Program-made: the position numbers and the translations under genes
Notes under the pieces: generated by a model
Database searches by the model: none
Told to the model about the DNA's origin: nothing
Seen by the model: the letters and a program-made list of their open reading frames with translations, nothing else
Source: Peristeroidobacter soli
GTDB taxonomy: Bacteria > Pseudomonadota > Gammaproteobacteria > Steroidobacterales > Steroidobacteraceae
Reading direction: 5' to 3'
Length of the DNA stretch: 64,000 nt
Assembly (NCBI RefSeq): GCF_004138485.1
Contig: NZ_RYEV01000005.1
Location: forward strand, 496,001-560,000
In this document: positions 7,886 to 17,197 of the stretch, piece by piece
Layout: each line of letters opens with the position of its first letter
Numbering within the stretch: the first letter of the stretch is position 1

Positions 7886-8719
7886 TCAAGCACGACGCGC
7901 GGCGCGCCACGCAGTCCACGGTTTTTGCAGCGGGCCGAGCTCGATGCGCTGGGAGGCGACATCGTAGTGGCGGGCCGCGATGTGATCGAGCAATTTGCGG
8001 TGCAATGCCGCCAGCACGAACGCAGGACGCAGACTCTCCGTCTGTCGGCCCCGAGGAGGCAGCTCCAGTTCGGCGGCGGCACTGTCACGGATGGAGCTCA
8101 ATGCGGTCTTGAGCTTCGGATCGACTTCGCGGGCGCGCAGATGATCCGTTTTCAATTCCTGCCGGTCGAGCAGGTCGAGCGGCAAATAAACATTGCCGTC
8201 GTACGCATCCTGACGCAGATCCCGAACGATCTCCGCCATGCGAATGCCGACGCCGAGTTTGTTGGCCGCCGCTCGCGTTGTTTCATCGAGCGCGCCCGGT
8301 TGGGCGAGCAGGGCAGCGATCAACTCCTGAATCGCGCCACCGCTACGAGAGCAATACGCACGCAGCTCCTGCTGATTCGAGAAGGTCATGCGGGCGAGAT
8401 CCATGTCCGCCGCCGCCAGCACTTCGTGCAACTTGCTGAAAATGGCACGATCGCCGGACGCGTGTTCGTTGAGCACCCGCGTCGCCGGATGCTGTGGATT
8501 GCCGTTGACCAGCCGATCAGTCTCGGCGCGCCACCAGGTCAGCCGCGTATGAGCGACGTCATGACTGGCGCTCTTGGCGGATTCGCGAATTTCGGTGTCG
8601 ATGACGTAGAGGGCGAGGACGGCGTCGCGCTTGTCTTCGGGCGAGTACAGCAGCGAGAAATAGCGCATCGAGCCCGGTGGGGCCGTGCGATTGACCAGTT
8701 CGTTCTCCAGGATCGACAT
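7886..8719 (-). CDS. Squalene/phytoene synthase family protein
   Basis: All-alpha isoprenoid synthase-like protein of 277 residues. The second Asp-rich motif is well kept, MAEIVRDLRQD at 161-171 followed by GNVYLP, as in phytoene and squalene synthases. The first motif is weak: DTEIRE at 41-46 where DDxxD is usual. No carotenoid or hopanoid genes lie nearby, so head-to-head prenyl coupling is uncertain. An alternative is an assembly-factor-like relative of this fold, as in the NDUFAF6 group. The start ATG at 8719 lies four bases after the rmuC stop, so the two genes are probably cotranscribed. Confidence 0.75.
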   Translation of the reverse strand: MSILENELVNRTAPPGSMRYFSLLYSPEDKRDAVLALYVIDTEIRESAKSASHDVAHTRLTWWRAETDRLVNGNPQHPATRVLNEHASGDRAIFSKLHEVLAAADMDLARMTFSNQQELRAYCSRSGGAIQELIAALLAQPGALDETTRAAANKLGVGIRMAEIVRDLRQDAYDGNVYLPLDLLDRQELKTDHLRAREVDPKLKTALSSIRDSAAAELELPPRGRQTESLRPAFVLAALHRKLLDHIAARHYDVASQRIELGPLQKPWTAWRAARRA

Positions 8720-8723
8720 GGCG

Positions 8724-10040
8724 CTACTTGGACTGCGCTGCCTTGTCGTTGGTCCCGGGCAGCGGCAGCTGGTCTTTCTCCGCCGGCTCGCGCGTCATCT
8801 TGTCGATGGGCTCCAGCGTTTCCAGCTCGCGATCCGGGCGCACCCCCAGCTCGGTGAACTTGCGTGCGCCGGGCAGCACCTGGCGTTCGAGCGAACCGAC
8901 CGCGGCGTTGAAATGATCGACGCTGCTACTCAGGTTGCGGCCCAGCTTGCCCAGATGTGTCGTGAACACCGCCAGACGCTTGTAGAGATCTTCGGCGAGC
9001 GTGCGAATGGTCTCGGCATTCTGAGCGAGCGACATCTGCCGCCAGCCATAGGCGACTGCTTTCAGCAGCGCGACGAAGCTCGATGGGGTCGCGATGATCA
9101 CGTCCTGACGAATCGCGTCTTCCAGCAGGTTCGGTTGCTCGGCGAGCGCGGCGGACAGGAACTGATCGCCCGGGATGAACAGAATCACGAAGTCGGGGCT
9201 GCGTTCGAACTGCGCCCAGTAGCTCTTCGCGCCGAGTTGCTTGACGCGCTCGGCGATGGCGTTGGCGTGACGGCGCATCGCCACTGCGCGCGCTTCGTCG
9301 GTGGCGGCATCGACGGCTTCGAGATAGGCATCGAGCGGCGTCTTCACGTCCACGACCAGATCGCGGCCGTCGGGCATGTGGACGATCATGTCGGGACGCA
9401 GGTTGCCGTCCTCGATGCGTACGTGCACCTGTTCCTTGAAGTCGCAGTGCTCGACCATGCCGGCCAGCTCGGCCAGGCGACGCAGCGTCATTTCGCCCCA
9501 CTGGCCGCGCACTTCGGGCCGGCGCAGCGCGTTGACCAGCGTGCGGGTTTCCTTTTGCAGCGCTTGCTGGCCGAGCGCGACGGTTTCGAGCGAGGTCTTC
9601 AGGCTGCCGAAAGTTTCGGCGCGCTCTTTTTCGATGCGCACGATCTGCTGCTCGGTCTTGCCCAGCGCCTCGCGAATCGGCGCGAGCATGGTCTCGATGG
9701 CTTTCTCACGTTCGGTGAGTGCCGAGACCGCGTATTGCTGATGCTGAGTCAGGTGCTCGCGCGCGAGTTGCAGGAACAGCTCGCTGTTGGTACGCAGGGA
9801 CGAGCCGGCCAGCGTGTCGAACTGCGACTTCATCTTTTCCATCGAACGTTCGAGCGCGGCCTGGCGCTCGCGTTCGAGCTGCTCTTCGCCCTTGACCTGA
9901 GCTTTCAGCACCGCGAGCTCGACGTGCAGCCCCTCAGAACGCTGACGCGCACGCAGACTCGCGACGAGCGCGCCGACGAGCGCACCCACCAGCGCGGCCA
10001 GAACCATCAACCCAATCGAAGTACCGACCAATTCAGGCAT
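8724..10040 (-). CDS. rmuC: DNA recombination protein RmuC
   Basis: RmuC-family protein of 438 residues, linked in E. coli to limiting inversions at short inverted repeats. An N-terminal hydrophobic helix (residues 9-27) is followed by a long coiled coil to about residue 150 and then the conserved nuclease-like core: RRPEVRGQWGEMTLRRLAEL, DGRDLVVDVKTPLDAYLEAV and FIPGDQFLSAAL. The start ATG at 10040 overlaps the ubiG stop by eight bases, so translation is probably coupled. It sits where pseudomonads carry mupP between ubiG and yciK. Confidence 0.92.
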   Translation of the reverse strand: MPELVGTSIGLMVLAALVGALVGALVASLRARQRSEGLHVELAVLKAQVKGEEQLERERQAALERSMEKMKSQFDTLAGSSLRTNSELFLQLAREHLTQHQQYAVSALTEREKAIETMLAPIREALGKTEQQIVRIEKERAETFGSLKTSLETVALGQQALQKETRTLVNALRRPEVRGQWGEMTLRRLAELAGMVEHCDFKEQVHVRIEDGNLRPDMIVHMPDGRDLVVDVKTPLDAYLEAVDAATDEARAVAMRRHANAIAERVKQLGAKSYWAQFERSPDFVILFIPGDQFLSAALAEQPNLLEDAIRQDVIIATPSSFVALLKAVAYGWRQMSLAQNAETIRTLAEDLYKRLAVFTTHLGKLGRNLSSSVDHFNAAVGSLERQVLPGARKFTELGVRPDRELETLEPIDKMTREPAEKDQLPLPGTNDKAAQSK

Positions 10041-10743
10041 CTCTTTTCAAGTGCATCATGTAGTTCACGCTCACGTCGCCGGTGCGACGGGCGGTGTGTT
10101 GGAGCGGGTCATACGCGAGGCCCGCGATGTCCACGACATTGAGACCGGTGCTGCGGGCCCAGCGGCTCATCTCGGAAGGCTTGATGAAGCGCTCATAACT
10201 ATGAGTGCCACGCGGCAGCAGGTTGAGCACGTACTCCGCGCCGACCACCGCCAATAGATAAGCCTTGAGATTGCGATTCAACGTCGAGACGAAGATGTCA
10301 CCGCCGGGCTTCACCAGATCGTGCAGAGCGCGCAGCACGCTTTCCGGCTCGGGCACGTGTTCGAGCATTTCCATGCAGGTGACGATGTCGTAGGCGCCCG
10401 GCGAATGAGCCGCGTGGGTCTCGGCCGACTCGCGCATGTAACGAATCGTGAGCTGGCTTTCGAGCGCATGCAGCCCGGCGACTTCGATGGTCTGAGGCGC
10501 GAGGTCGATGCCCGTGACTCGAGCGCCGCGCTTGGCCATCGCTTCGCTGAGAATGCCGCCGCCGCAGCCCACATCGAGCACGCGCTTGCCCCGCAACGAG
10601 GCGCCCTCATCGACGTAGTCGAGCCGCACCGGATTCAAAACGTGCAGCGGACGAAATTCGCCCTTCGGATCCCACCAGCGCTGGGCGATGTCGTCGAAGC
10701 GGGCGATTTCGGCCGGGTCGTGATTGGAAGCAGTTGCGTTCAT
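10033..10743 (-). CDS. ubiG: Ubiquinone biosynthesis O-methyltransferase UbiG
   Basis: SAM-dependent enzyme performing both O-methylations of ubiquinone biosynthesis. It starts at ATG 10743 as MNATASNHDPAEIARFDDIA and has 236 residues, close to the E. coli protein. Motif I is VLDVGCGGG at residues 55-63, followed by CMEMLEHVPEPESVLRAL and FVSTLNRNLKAYLLAVVGAE, which separate UbiG from other methyltransferases. The start overlaps the stop of the amidohydrolase gene upstream as ATGA. Synteny with the mtaD-ubiG pair of pseudomonads supports the call. Confidence 0.96.
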   Translation of the reverse strand: MNATASNHDPAEIARFDDIAQRWWDPKGEFRPLHVLNPVRLDYVDEGASLRGKRVLDVGCGGGILSEAMAKRGARVTGIDLAPQTIEVAGLHALESQLTIRYMRESAETHAAHSPGAYDIVTCMEMLEHVPEPESVLRALHDLVKPGGDIFVSTLNRNLKAYLLAVVGAEYVLNLLPRGTHSYERFIKPSEMSRWARSTGLNVVDIAGLAYDPLQHTARRTGDVSVNYMMHLKRDA

Positions 10744-12026
10744 TCTGTCACCTGAGCCGCGATACGAACGCGCCAGAGCTCGGCGCGATTCAACAGAGCC
10801 GCGGTGTCGATATGCGTCAGCTGGCGATCGCGCACCAGCGTGCGGCCGGCGACCCAGACATCGCTGACTTGCTCGCGCGACGCGGCATATACAATCTGCG
10901 CGGCCGGATCGTAGGTGGGCTGAGTATTGGGCTGGCCCAAGTCGATACAACACACATCGGCCCATTTCCTCGGCAGCAGCGAGCCGATGGACTCGGCCAG
11001 GCCGAGCGCGCGTGCACCGTTCAGCGTCGCCGTTTGGAGCCAGTCATGCGCATCGACCGGGGTCGCCGCGGGGAACATGCCATTGGCGATGAGGGCGGCG
11101 GTGCGCAGCTCGGCGAGCAGATCGTGATTGCCGACACCGCCGCTGCCCAACGCCACGTTCACCGCACGATCCTTGAATAGGGGCACGGGGCACAGGCCGC
11201 TGCCGAGCTTGAGGTTGGATTGCGGGCAATGGACGACACTGGCGCCCGCGGCGGCGACGCGTTCGACGTCGGCGGAATCCAGTTTGACCATGTGAACCGC
11301 GGCGAGCAGTGGGGACAGCAGCCCCAGCTGTTCGAGCCGTTCGAGCGACGGCGCGCTGCCTCGGCTCTCGTTGACGTGCATGTAGATGGGTAATTCCAGC
11401 TCGTCGGCGAGGCGCCGCAGGCGTTCCAGCGTGTCGTCGCTGAGTGCTGCGGGTTCCACCGGCGCGAGCGCGGTCGTGATCAAAGGATCGTCGCGGTATT
11501 CGTCCCGCAATTTGAAGCCTTTATCCAGACACTCGCTGGCCGAACCGGCCCAGACCGACGGCGTGTCCTGTACGGGTAGGCCGACGCAGACACGCATGCG
11601 CGCTTCGGCGGCGGTCTGCGCGACCACTTCTGGAAAAAGATGCTGGTCGGCAAAACATGTCGTGCCGCTCGATAGCGCGGCGGCGATCGCAAGCTCGGTA
11701 CCGTCGCGGACGTATTCAGCATCGACCCAGCGCCGTTGAAGCTGCCGGATGGTGTGCGCCCAATGCTCGAACGAGCTGCTGGCGACTGCTCCGTGCAACA
11801 GGCTGCTGGCGGCATGCGTATGCGCGTTCACCAGCCCCGGCAACAGCACGTGCGCCGGCCGGTCGAGCTCTTCCTGCGCGGAAAAACGCTGTTTCGCCTC
11901 GGCCGTGGGCAACACCGCCAGGATGCGGCCCTGGTGAATCGCCAGCGAATGTGCTTCCAGCACCACGCCCGCCGGTTCGATCGGAATGATCCAGCGGGCC
12001 GAGAGCAGCGTGTCGATAGGTTCCAT
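10740..12026 (-). CDS. MTA/SAH deaminase-like amidohydrolase missing a conserved Asp
   Basis: Amidohydrolase of the TRZ/ATZ-MtaD-SsnA group, which deaminates methylthioadenosine or S-adenosylhomocysteine. It starts at ATG 12026 (MEPIDTLLSARWI) and has 428 residues. The metal motif NAHTH (His69, His71), MHVNES, the AVHMVKL histidine and VHCPQSNLKLGSG are all present. The usual VALGTDG motif reads VALGSGG, so the metal-binding and catalytic Asp is Gly296 (bases 11139-11141). The frame is otherwise intact, with TLNGARALGL near the end. It may be inactive or use another residue. Position before ubiG and beside gyrA matches mtaD. Confidence 0.8.
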   Translation of the reverse strand: MEPIDTLLSARWIIPIEPAGVVLEAHSLAIHQGRILAVLPTAEAKQRFSAQEELDRPAHVLLPGLVNAHTHAASSLLHGAVASSSFEHWAHTIRQLQRRWVDAEYVRDGTELAIAAALSSGTTCFADQHLFPEVVAQTAAEARMRVCVGLPVQDTPSVWAGSASECLDKGFKLRDEYRDDPLITTALAPVEPAALSDDTLERLRRLADELELPIYMHVNESRGSAPSLERLEQLGLLSPLLAAVHMVKLDSADVERVAAAGASVVHCPQSNLKLGSGLCPVPLFKDRAVNVALGSGGVGNHDLLAELRTAALIANGMFPAATPVDAHDWLQTATLNGARALGLAESIGSLLPRKWADVCCIDLGQPNTQPTYDPAAQIVYAASREQVSDVWVAGRTLVRDRQLTHIDTAALLNRAELWRVRIAAQVTE

Positions 12027-12120
12027 GGGCGCCGGAGTATAGCTGTGAGAAGTACCACCGGACGCCCTGTTTTGGACGCGCGATGTGATAAGATTCGCCA
12101 CTTCCTTCGACGAGTTCCGC
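12027..12120. promoter_or_regulatory. Divergent promoter region between the amidohydrolase gene and gyrA
   Basis: This 94-base gap separates head-to-head genes and must contain both promoters unless starts are misplaced. TATACT on the minus strand (12036-12041) is a candidate -10 for the amidohydrolase operon, which would give a very short leader. On the plus strand only an A/T-rich GATAAGATT around 12087-12095 stands out. Confidence 0.4.
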
Positions 12121-14790
12121 ATGGCCGAAATCGCGCGCGAAATCCTGCACGTCAACCTCGAAGACGAGATGCGCCAGTCGTATCTCGACTATGCGATGAG
12201 CGTCATCGTCGGGCGCGCTCTGCCCGACGTGCGCGACGGCTTGAAGCCGGTCCATCGTCGCATCCTGTTCGCGATGCATGAGAGCAATAACGTCTATTCC
12301 CGCCCGTATGTGAAGTGCGCGCGCGTGGTCGGTGACGTGCTCGGCAAATATCACCCGCACGGCGACACGTCGGCTTACGACGCGCTGGTGCGCATGGCGC
12401 AGAACTTCTCGATGCGCTACCAGCTGGTCGACGGCCAGGGCAACTTCGGCTCGGTGGACGGCGATCCGCCGGCGGCCTATCGCTACACCGAGTGCCGCAT
12501 GACGCAGCTTGCGAGCGAGCTGCTCGCCGATATCGACCGCGAGACCGTCGATTTCGTCGACAACTACGACGGCAAGGAAAAAGAGCCGGTCGTGCTGCCG
12601 ACGCGCGTGCCGAACCTGCTGATCAACGGCTCGGCCGGTATCGCGGTCGGCATGGCCACCAACATTCCGCCGCACAACCTGGGCGAAGTGGTCACGGCCT
12701 GTATCGCCCTCATCGACGATCCGAGCATCACCATCGCGACCTTGATGCAGATCATTCCGGGCCCGGACTTTCCGACCGCCGGCATCATCAACGGCGCCGC
12801 CGAGATCGCCTCGGCCTATCTGACCGGCCGTGGCCGCGTATACGTGCGCGCCAAGACCGACATCGAGGAAGACGACAAGGGTCGTCAGGCCATCATCATC
12901 ACCGAGCTGCCGTATCAGGTGAACAAGGCGCGGCTGCTCGAGCGGATCGCCGAGCTGGTGCGCGAAAAAGTGGTCGAGGGCATCGCCTCCGATGGCTTGC
13001 GCGACGAGTCCGACAAGGACGGCATGCGCGTGGTCATCGAGCTCAAGCGCGGTGAAGTCGCGGATGTGGTGCTGAACAAACTGTTCAAGCACACGCCGAT
13101 GGAAACGGTGTTCGGCATGAACATGGTGGCCTTGCAGGACGGCCAGCCGAAGCTGTTCAACCTGAAGGAGATGCTCGAAGCGTTCGTGCGGCACCGGCGC
13201 GAAGTGGTCACCCGCCGCACCGTGTTCGACCTGCGCAAGGCTCGCGAGCGCGCCCACATTCTGGAAGGCCAGGCGGTCGCGCTGGCCAACATCGATGAAG
13301 TCATTGCCTTGATCAAGGCGTCGCCGACGCCGCCTGAAGCCAAGGTCGCGTTGATGAGCCGCATCTGGACGTCGGGCGCGGTGCCGGCGATGTTGGAGCG
13401 GGCCGGCGACATCGTCTCCCGGCCGGACGGCTTGTCCATCGAGTTCGGTCTGGTCGAAGGCGGCTATCGCTTGTCCGACGTCCAGGCGCAAGCCATCCTG
13501 GACATGCGCCTGAACCGGCTGACCGGTCTGGAGCAGGACAAGATCATCGCCGAGTTCCAGGAACTGCTGACGCAGATCGCCGACCTGAGCGACATCCTGG
13601 CGCGTCCCGAGCGCCTGTTGCAGGTGATTCGTACCGAGCTGGAAGAGGTCAAGGCCAAGTACGCCGATCCGCGTCGCACCCAGATCAATTTCGATCATTC
13701 GGATCTGACCATCGAAGATCTGATCGAACAGCAGGACGTGGTGGTCACGCTGTCGCATGGCGGCTATGCGAAGTCGCAGCCGGTCACCGATTATCAGGCG
13801 CAGCGTCGCGGCGGTCGCGGCAAGTCCGCCACCGCGATGAAGGACGAAGACTTCGTCGACAAGCTGTTCGTCGCCAATACTCACGACACGCTGTTGTGCT
13901 TCTCCAGCACCGGCAAGCTGTATTGGCTCAAGGTGTATCAGCTGCCGCAGGCCAGCCGGGGCTCGCGCGGAAAGCCAATTGTGAATCTGTTGCCGCTGCA
14001 GGAAGGCGAGCGCATCAACGCGGTGCTGCCCATCCACGAATTCGAAGAAAACAAATTCGTGTTCATGGTCACGGCGGCGGGCACGGTGAAGAAGACGTCG
14101 CTCGAAGCATTCTCGCGGCCGCGCCAGGCCGGCATCATCGCCATCGAGCTGGAGCAGGGCGACCGGCTGGTCGGTGTCGACATCACCGACGGCACCAAGC
14201 AGATCATTCTGTGCTCGAGCGGCGGCAAGGCCATTCGCTTCGATGAGAACGACGTGCGTCCGATGGGGCGCACGGCAGCCGGCGTGCGAGGCATTCGCTT
14301 GCCGGAACCGACACCAGCGGCTGAAGGCGCGGAGCTGCCGGCCACCGCCGCCGAAGAGGTCATCTCGCTGATCATCGTCGATGAGCAGGGCATGGTGCTC
14401 ACCGCGTCCGAAAATGGCTACGGCAAGCGGACCGCGATCGAGGACTTCCCGATCCATGGTCGCGGCGGTCAGGGCGTGATCGCGTTGCAAATCAGCGAGC
14501 GAAATGGTCGGATGGTCGGCGCGCTGCTGGTGAAGCCGGAAGACGAGATCATGCTGATCAGCTCGGGCGGCACGTTGGTGCGCACGCAGGTCAACGAAAT
14601 CTCGGTGCAAGGTCGCAACACTCAGGGCGTGCGCCTGATCCGGGTCGACGAAGGCGATCGTCTGGTCGGTCTGGAGCGCATCGTCAGCGAAGGTGCTGGC
14701 GAAGCCGGCGCGGAAGGCGCCGAGGGTGAGGGCGGCGAAGGCGATGCCGGTGGCGACGATGGCGGCGGCGCTGCTCCGGATTCTGCCTGA
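12121..14790 (+). CDS. gyrA: DNA gyrase subunit A
   Basis: Breakage-reunion subunit of gyrase, 889 residues from the ATG that begins [17 protein letters not shown]. The active-site Tyr is residue 122 in YRYTECRM. The quinolone-determining region reads [10 protein letters not shown] with Thr83 and Asp87; Thr83 is the normal residue in some gammaproteobacteria such as Pseudomonas. The GyrA box QRRGGRGK begins the beta-pinwheel domain, which separates GyrA from ParC. The last ~35 residues are Gly/Glu/Asp-rich, another acidic tail. No strong ribosome site is visible. serC follows after 39 bases. Confidence 0.97.
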   Translation: MAEIAREILHVNLEDEMRQSYLDYAMSVIVGRALPDVRDGLKPVHRRILFAMHESNNVYSRPYVKCARVVGDVLGKYHPHGDTSAYDALVRMAQNFSMRYQLVDGQGNFGSVDGDPPAAYRYTECRMTQLASELLADIDRETVDFVDNYDGKEKEPVVLPTRVPNLLINGSAGIAVGMATNIPPHNLGEVVTACIALIDDPSITIATLMQIIPGPDFPTAGIINGAAEIASAYLTGRGRVYVRAKTDIEEDDKGRQAIIITELPYQVNKARLLERIAELVREKVVEGIASDGLRDESDKDGMRVVIELKRGEVADVVLNKLFKHTPMETVFGMNMVALQDGQPKLFNLKEMLEAFVRHRREVVTRRTVFDLRKARERAHILEGQAVALANIDEVIALIKASPTPPEAKVALMSRIWTSGAVPAMLERAGDIVSRPDGLSIEFGLVEGGYRLSDVQAQAILDMRLNRLTGLEQDKIIAEFQELLTQIADLSDILARPERLLQVIRTELEEVKAKYADPRRTQINFDHSDLTIEDLIEQQDVVVTLSHGGYAKSQPVTDYQAQRRGGRGKSATAMKDEDFVDKLFVANTHDTLLCFSSTGKLYWLKVYQLPQASRGSRGKPIVNLLPLQEGERINAVLPIHEFEENKFVFMVTAAGTVKKTSLEAFSRPRQAGIIAIELEQGDRLVGVDITDGTKQIILCSSGGKAIRFDENDVRPMGRTAAGVRGIRLPEPTPAAEGAELPATAAEEVISLIIVDEQGMVLTASENGYGKRTAIEDFPIHGRGGQGVIALQISERNGRMVGALLVKPEDEIMLISSGGTLVRTQVNEISVQGRNTQGVRLIRVDEGDRLVGLERIVSEGAGEAGAEGAEGEGGEGDAGGDDGGGAAPDSA

Positions 14791-14820
14791 CCAGTCATTA
14801 GTCAGTAGTCATTGGTTACT
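14788..14820. repeat. Short dispersed repeat, copy 1 (upstream of serC)
   Basis: A 33-base unit made of GTCATTAGTCAGTAGTCATT-like words directly follows and includes the gyrA stop. Its reverse complement matches the unit at 15913-15945 at 27 of 33 positions, so serC is flanked by inverted copies. Confidence 0.7.
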
Positions 14821-14829
14821 TCGGGTCTT

Positions 14830-15912
14830 ATGCGCGTCTATAACTTCAGTCCCGGTCCGGCGGTGTTGCCACAGGAAGTACTCGAGCAGGCGCGCGAGGA
14901 AATGCTCGACTGGCATGGCACCGGCATGTCGGTCATGGAAATGAGCCATCGGGGCAAGGCGTTCATTGCCATCGCGGAACAGGCGGAAGCCGATCTGCGC
15001 GAGCTGCTGTCGATCCCGAAGAACTACAAGGTGCTGTTCCTGCAGGGCGGCGCCTTCGGCCAGTTCGCCGGCGTGCCGATGAATCTCAGCAAGCCCGGCG
15101 ACACGGTCGACTATGTGAACACCGGCGCCTGGTCCAAGAAAGCGATCAGCGAGGCAAAAGCCTACGCCAAGGTGAATGTGGCTGCCGATGCCGGCGAGCC
15201 GTACACCTCGATTCCGTTGTTGTCGAATTGGCAGGTGAGCGAGAACGCCGCCTATCTGCACTACACGCCGAACGAAACTATCGGTGGCGTGGAGTTTCAT
15301 TTCGTCCCCGAGCTGAAGAGCGGCACGCCCCTGGTCGTCGACATGTCCTCGACCTTGCTGTCGCGGCCCATCGATGTTTCCAAGTTCGGGCTGATCTACG
15401 GTGGTGCACAGAAGAACGTCGGCCCCGCCGGCCTCACGCTGGTGATAGTGCGAGAAGACCTGCTCGGTCACGCCCGTCCGGGCACGCCGTCGTTCATGGA
15501 TTACGGCGCCATGGCGAAGGAAGGCTCGATGCTGAACACGCCGCCGACCTACGCCTGGTATCTGGCGGGTCTGGTGTTCCAGTGGTTGAAGCGCCAGGGC
15601 GGCCTGAAGGCCATGGGCGAGATCAACCGGCGCAAGGCGGAGCTGCTGTACTCGGCCATCGATACCTCGTCGTTCTATAAGAATCCGGTGGCGCACGATG
15701 CGCGCTCCTGGATGAATGTGCCCTTCACGCTGGCGCGGCCGGAGCTGGACAAGACGTTCACCAGCGAGGCGAAGGACGCCGGGCTGGTGACATTGGAAGG
15801 CCATCGCTCGGTCGGTGGCATGCGCGCCAGCATCTACAACGCCATGCCGCTGGCGGGCGTGGAAGCGCTCGTGAGCTTCATGAAGGAGTTCGAGCGCAAG
15901 CACGCAGGATGA
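14830..15912 (+). CDS. serC: Phosphoserine aminotransferase
   Basis: PLP enzyme converting 3-phosphohydroxypyruvate and glutamate to phosphoserine; it also serves pyridoxal-phosphate synthesis. The 360-residue protein starts MRVYNFSPGPAVLPQEVL, and an upstream in-frame GTG lies in the intergenic repeat. The PLP Lys is residue 195 in YGGAQKNVGPAG. VMEMSHRGKAF and GGMRASIYNAMP are family signatures. It lies between gyrA and pheA as in many gammaproteobacteria, with a serA-type gene next to it so that two serine steps are adjacent. Confidence 0.96.
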   Translation: MRVYNFSPGPAVLPQEVLEQAREEMLDWHGTGMSVMEMSHRGKAFIAIAEQAEADLRELLSIPKNYKVLFLQGGAFGQFAGVPMNLSKPGDTVDYVNTGAWSKKAISEAKAYAKVNVAADAGEPYTSIPLLSNWQVSENAAYLHYTPNETIGGVEFHFVPELKSGTPLVVDMSSTLLSRPIDVSKFGLIYGGAQKNVGPAGLTLVIVREDLLGHARPGTPSFMDYGAMAKEGSMLNTPPTYAWYLAGLVFQWLKRQGGLKAMGEINRRKAELLYSAIDTSSFYKNPVAHDARSWMNVPFTLARPELDKTFTSEAKDAGLVTLEGHRSVGGMRASIYNAMPLAGVEALVSFMKEFERKHAG

Positions 15913-15946
15913 AGTGACTGGTGACTGCTGACCAATGACTGGTCAG
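15913..15946. repeat. Short dispersed repeat, copy 2 (downstream of serC)
   Basis: Inverted partner of the 14788-14820 unit, beginning directly after the serC stop. It overlaps the ATG at 15935 that could otherwise be taken as the serA start, which argues for the downstream GTG. Confidence 0.7.
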
Positions 15947-15964
15947 AGCGTCGAGGGGAACGAT

Positions 15965-17134
15965 GTGGCTTATCGAATCCTGATGCTGAACAATATTTCC
16001 GTTCGCGGCCTGGAGCGGCTGCCACGGGAGAGATATGAGATTGCGTCGGCGTTGAGCAATCCCGACGCCGTGCTGGTTCGCTCGGCGGACATGCACTCGA
16101 TCGAGCTTCCCGCCAGCGTCATTGCCGTCGGCCGCGCCGGGGCGGGCACCAACAATATTCCTGTGTCGCGCCTGTCCGCGCGCGGCATTCCAGTCTTCAA
16201 CGCGCCGGGCGCCAATGCGAACGCCGTGAAAGAACTGGTCATCGCCGGTTTATTTCTTGCGGCCCGCAATATCTGCCAGGCCTGGGACTACGCACGCAAT
16301 CTCAAAGGCTCGGATGAAGAGCTGGAGGTCGCGGTCGAGCAGGGCAAGAAGAAATACGTCGGCTACGAGCTGCCCAGTCGCACGCTCGGTGTCATCGGCC
16401 TCGGTGCGGTTGGCGTCGAGGTTGCGAACGCGGCTCATCTGCTTGGCATGCGAGTGCTCGGTTTCGATCCGCAAATCACCGTGCAACGCGCGTGGCAATT
16501 GTCGTCGGGCGTGCAGCAGGCGTTGTCGCTGGACGATCTGTTCTCACGTTGCGACATGGTCACGGTGCATGTTCCCTTGATCGAAGCGACTCGCGGCTTC
16601 GTGAACGCCGCGCGCATCCGGCTGCTCAGAGACAACGGCGTCGTGCTCAACTTTTCACGCGCCGGCATCGTCGATGAGAAGGCGGTGGTGGAAGCGCTCG
16701 ACAGCGGCAAGCTCGGCGCCTACATCTGTGACTTCCCGACCAACGGCGTGAAGCATCATCCGAAGATCGTGGCGCTGCCGCATCTGGGCGCGTCCACCGG
16801 CGAGGCCGAGGAGAACTGCGCCATCATGGTCGCGGACACGCTCAAGGACTTCCTCGAGAACGGCAACATCCGTCACTCGGTCAATTTTCCCGAGGCGGTG
16901 CTGCCCCGGACCGCGAGCTCGACCCGGCTGTCGATCTCCAACGAGAACGTGCCGAACATGGTCGGACAGATCTCCACCGCCCTGGCCCACGCCCGACTCA
17001 ACATCGCCGATCTGCTCAACAAATCCCGCGGCGAGCTGGCCTATACGTTGATCGATGTGGACGGTCAGGTGCCCGCCGGGGTGCTGGACCAGCTGCGCAA
17101 GATCGAGGGCGTATTGAACGTGCGTGCGTTGTGA
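15965..17134 (+). CDS. serA: D-3-phosphoglycerate dehydrogenase with C-terminal ACT domain
   Basis: NAD-dependent first enzyme of serine synthesis, 389 residues. The Rossmann motif GVIGLGAVGVEVAN is central, and the catalytic His lies in PHLGASTGEAEEN. Residues about 320-389 form an ACT domain (NMVGQISTALAHARLNIADL), normally the serine-feedback site. I choose GTG 15965 because GAGGGGA lies at 15953-15959 with good spacing; the ATG at 15935 is inside a repeat. The length fits the short ACT-containing class rather than the larger type I enzymes. It shares a likely transcript with serC. Confidence 0.93.
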   Translation: MAYRILMLNNISVRGLERLPRERYEIASALSNPDAVLVRSADMHSIELPASVIAVGRAGAGTNNIPVSRLSARGIPVFNAPGANANAVKELVIAGLFLAARNICQAWDYARNLKGSDEELEVAVEQGKKKYVGYELPSRTLGVIGLGAVGVEVANAAHLLGMRVLGFDPQITVQRAWQLSSGVQQALSLDDLFSRCDMVTVHVPLIEATRGFVNAARIRLLRDNGVVLNFSRAGIVDEKAVVEALDSGKLGAYICDFPTNGVKHHPKIVALPHLGASTGEAEENCAIMVADTLKDFLENGNIRHSVNFPEAVLPRTASSTRLSISNENVPNMVGQISTALAHARLNIADLLNKSRGELAYTLIDVDGQVPAGVLDQLRKIEGVLNVRAL

Positions 17135-17137
17135 CCG

Positions 17138-17181
17138 TCGAGGCTGGCAGAATGACGGGCTGAAAACCCGTTCAGCCTCGA
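17138..17181 (+). other. Two-part stem-loop in the serA-pheA gap
   Basis: Perfect 9-bp outer arms, TCGAGGCTG (17138-17146) and CAGCCTCGA (17173-17181), enclose a second stem ACGGG/CCCGT around CTGAAAA. It ends 16 bases before the pheA start. There is no T-run and no Phe-rich leader peptide, so it is not a classical attenuator; it may affect pheA translation or mRNA stability. Confidence 0.5.
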
Positions 17182-17197
17182 GCACGACTGTCTCACA

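Noticed and set aside
12361-12381. Thr83 of GyrA as a quinolone-resistance mutation.
   Set aside because: Thr at this position is the wild-type residue in several gammaproteobacteria such as Pseudomonas, and Asp87 is intact.
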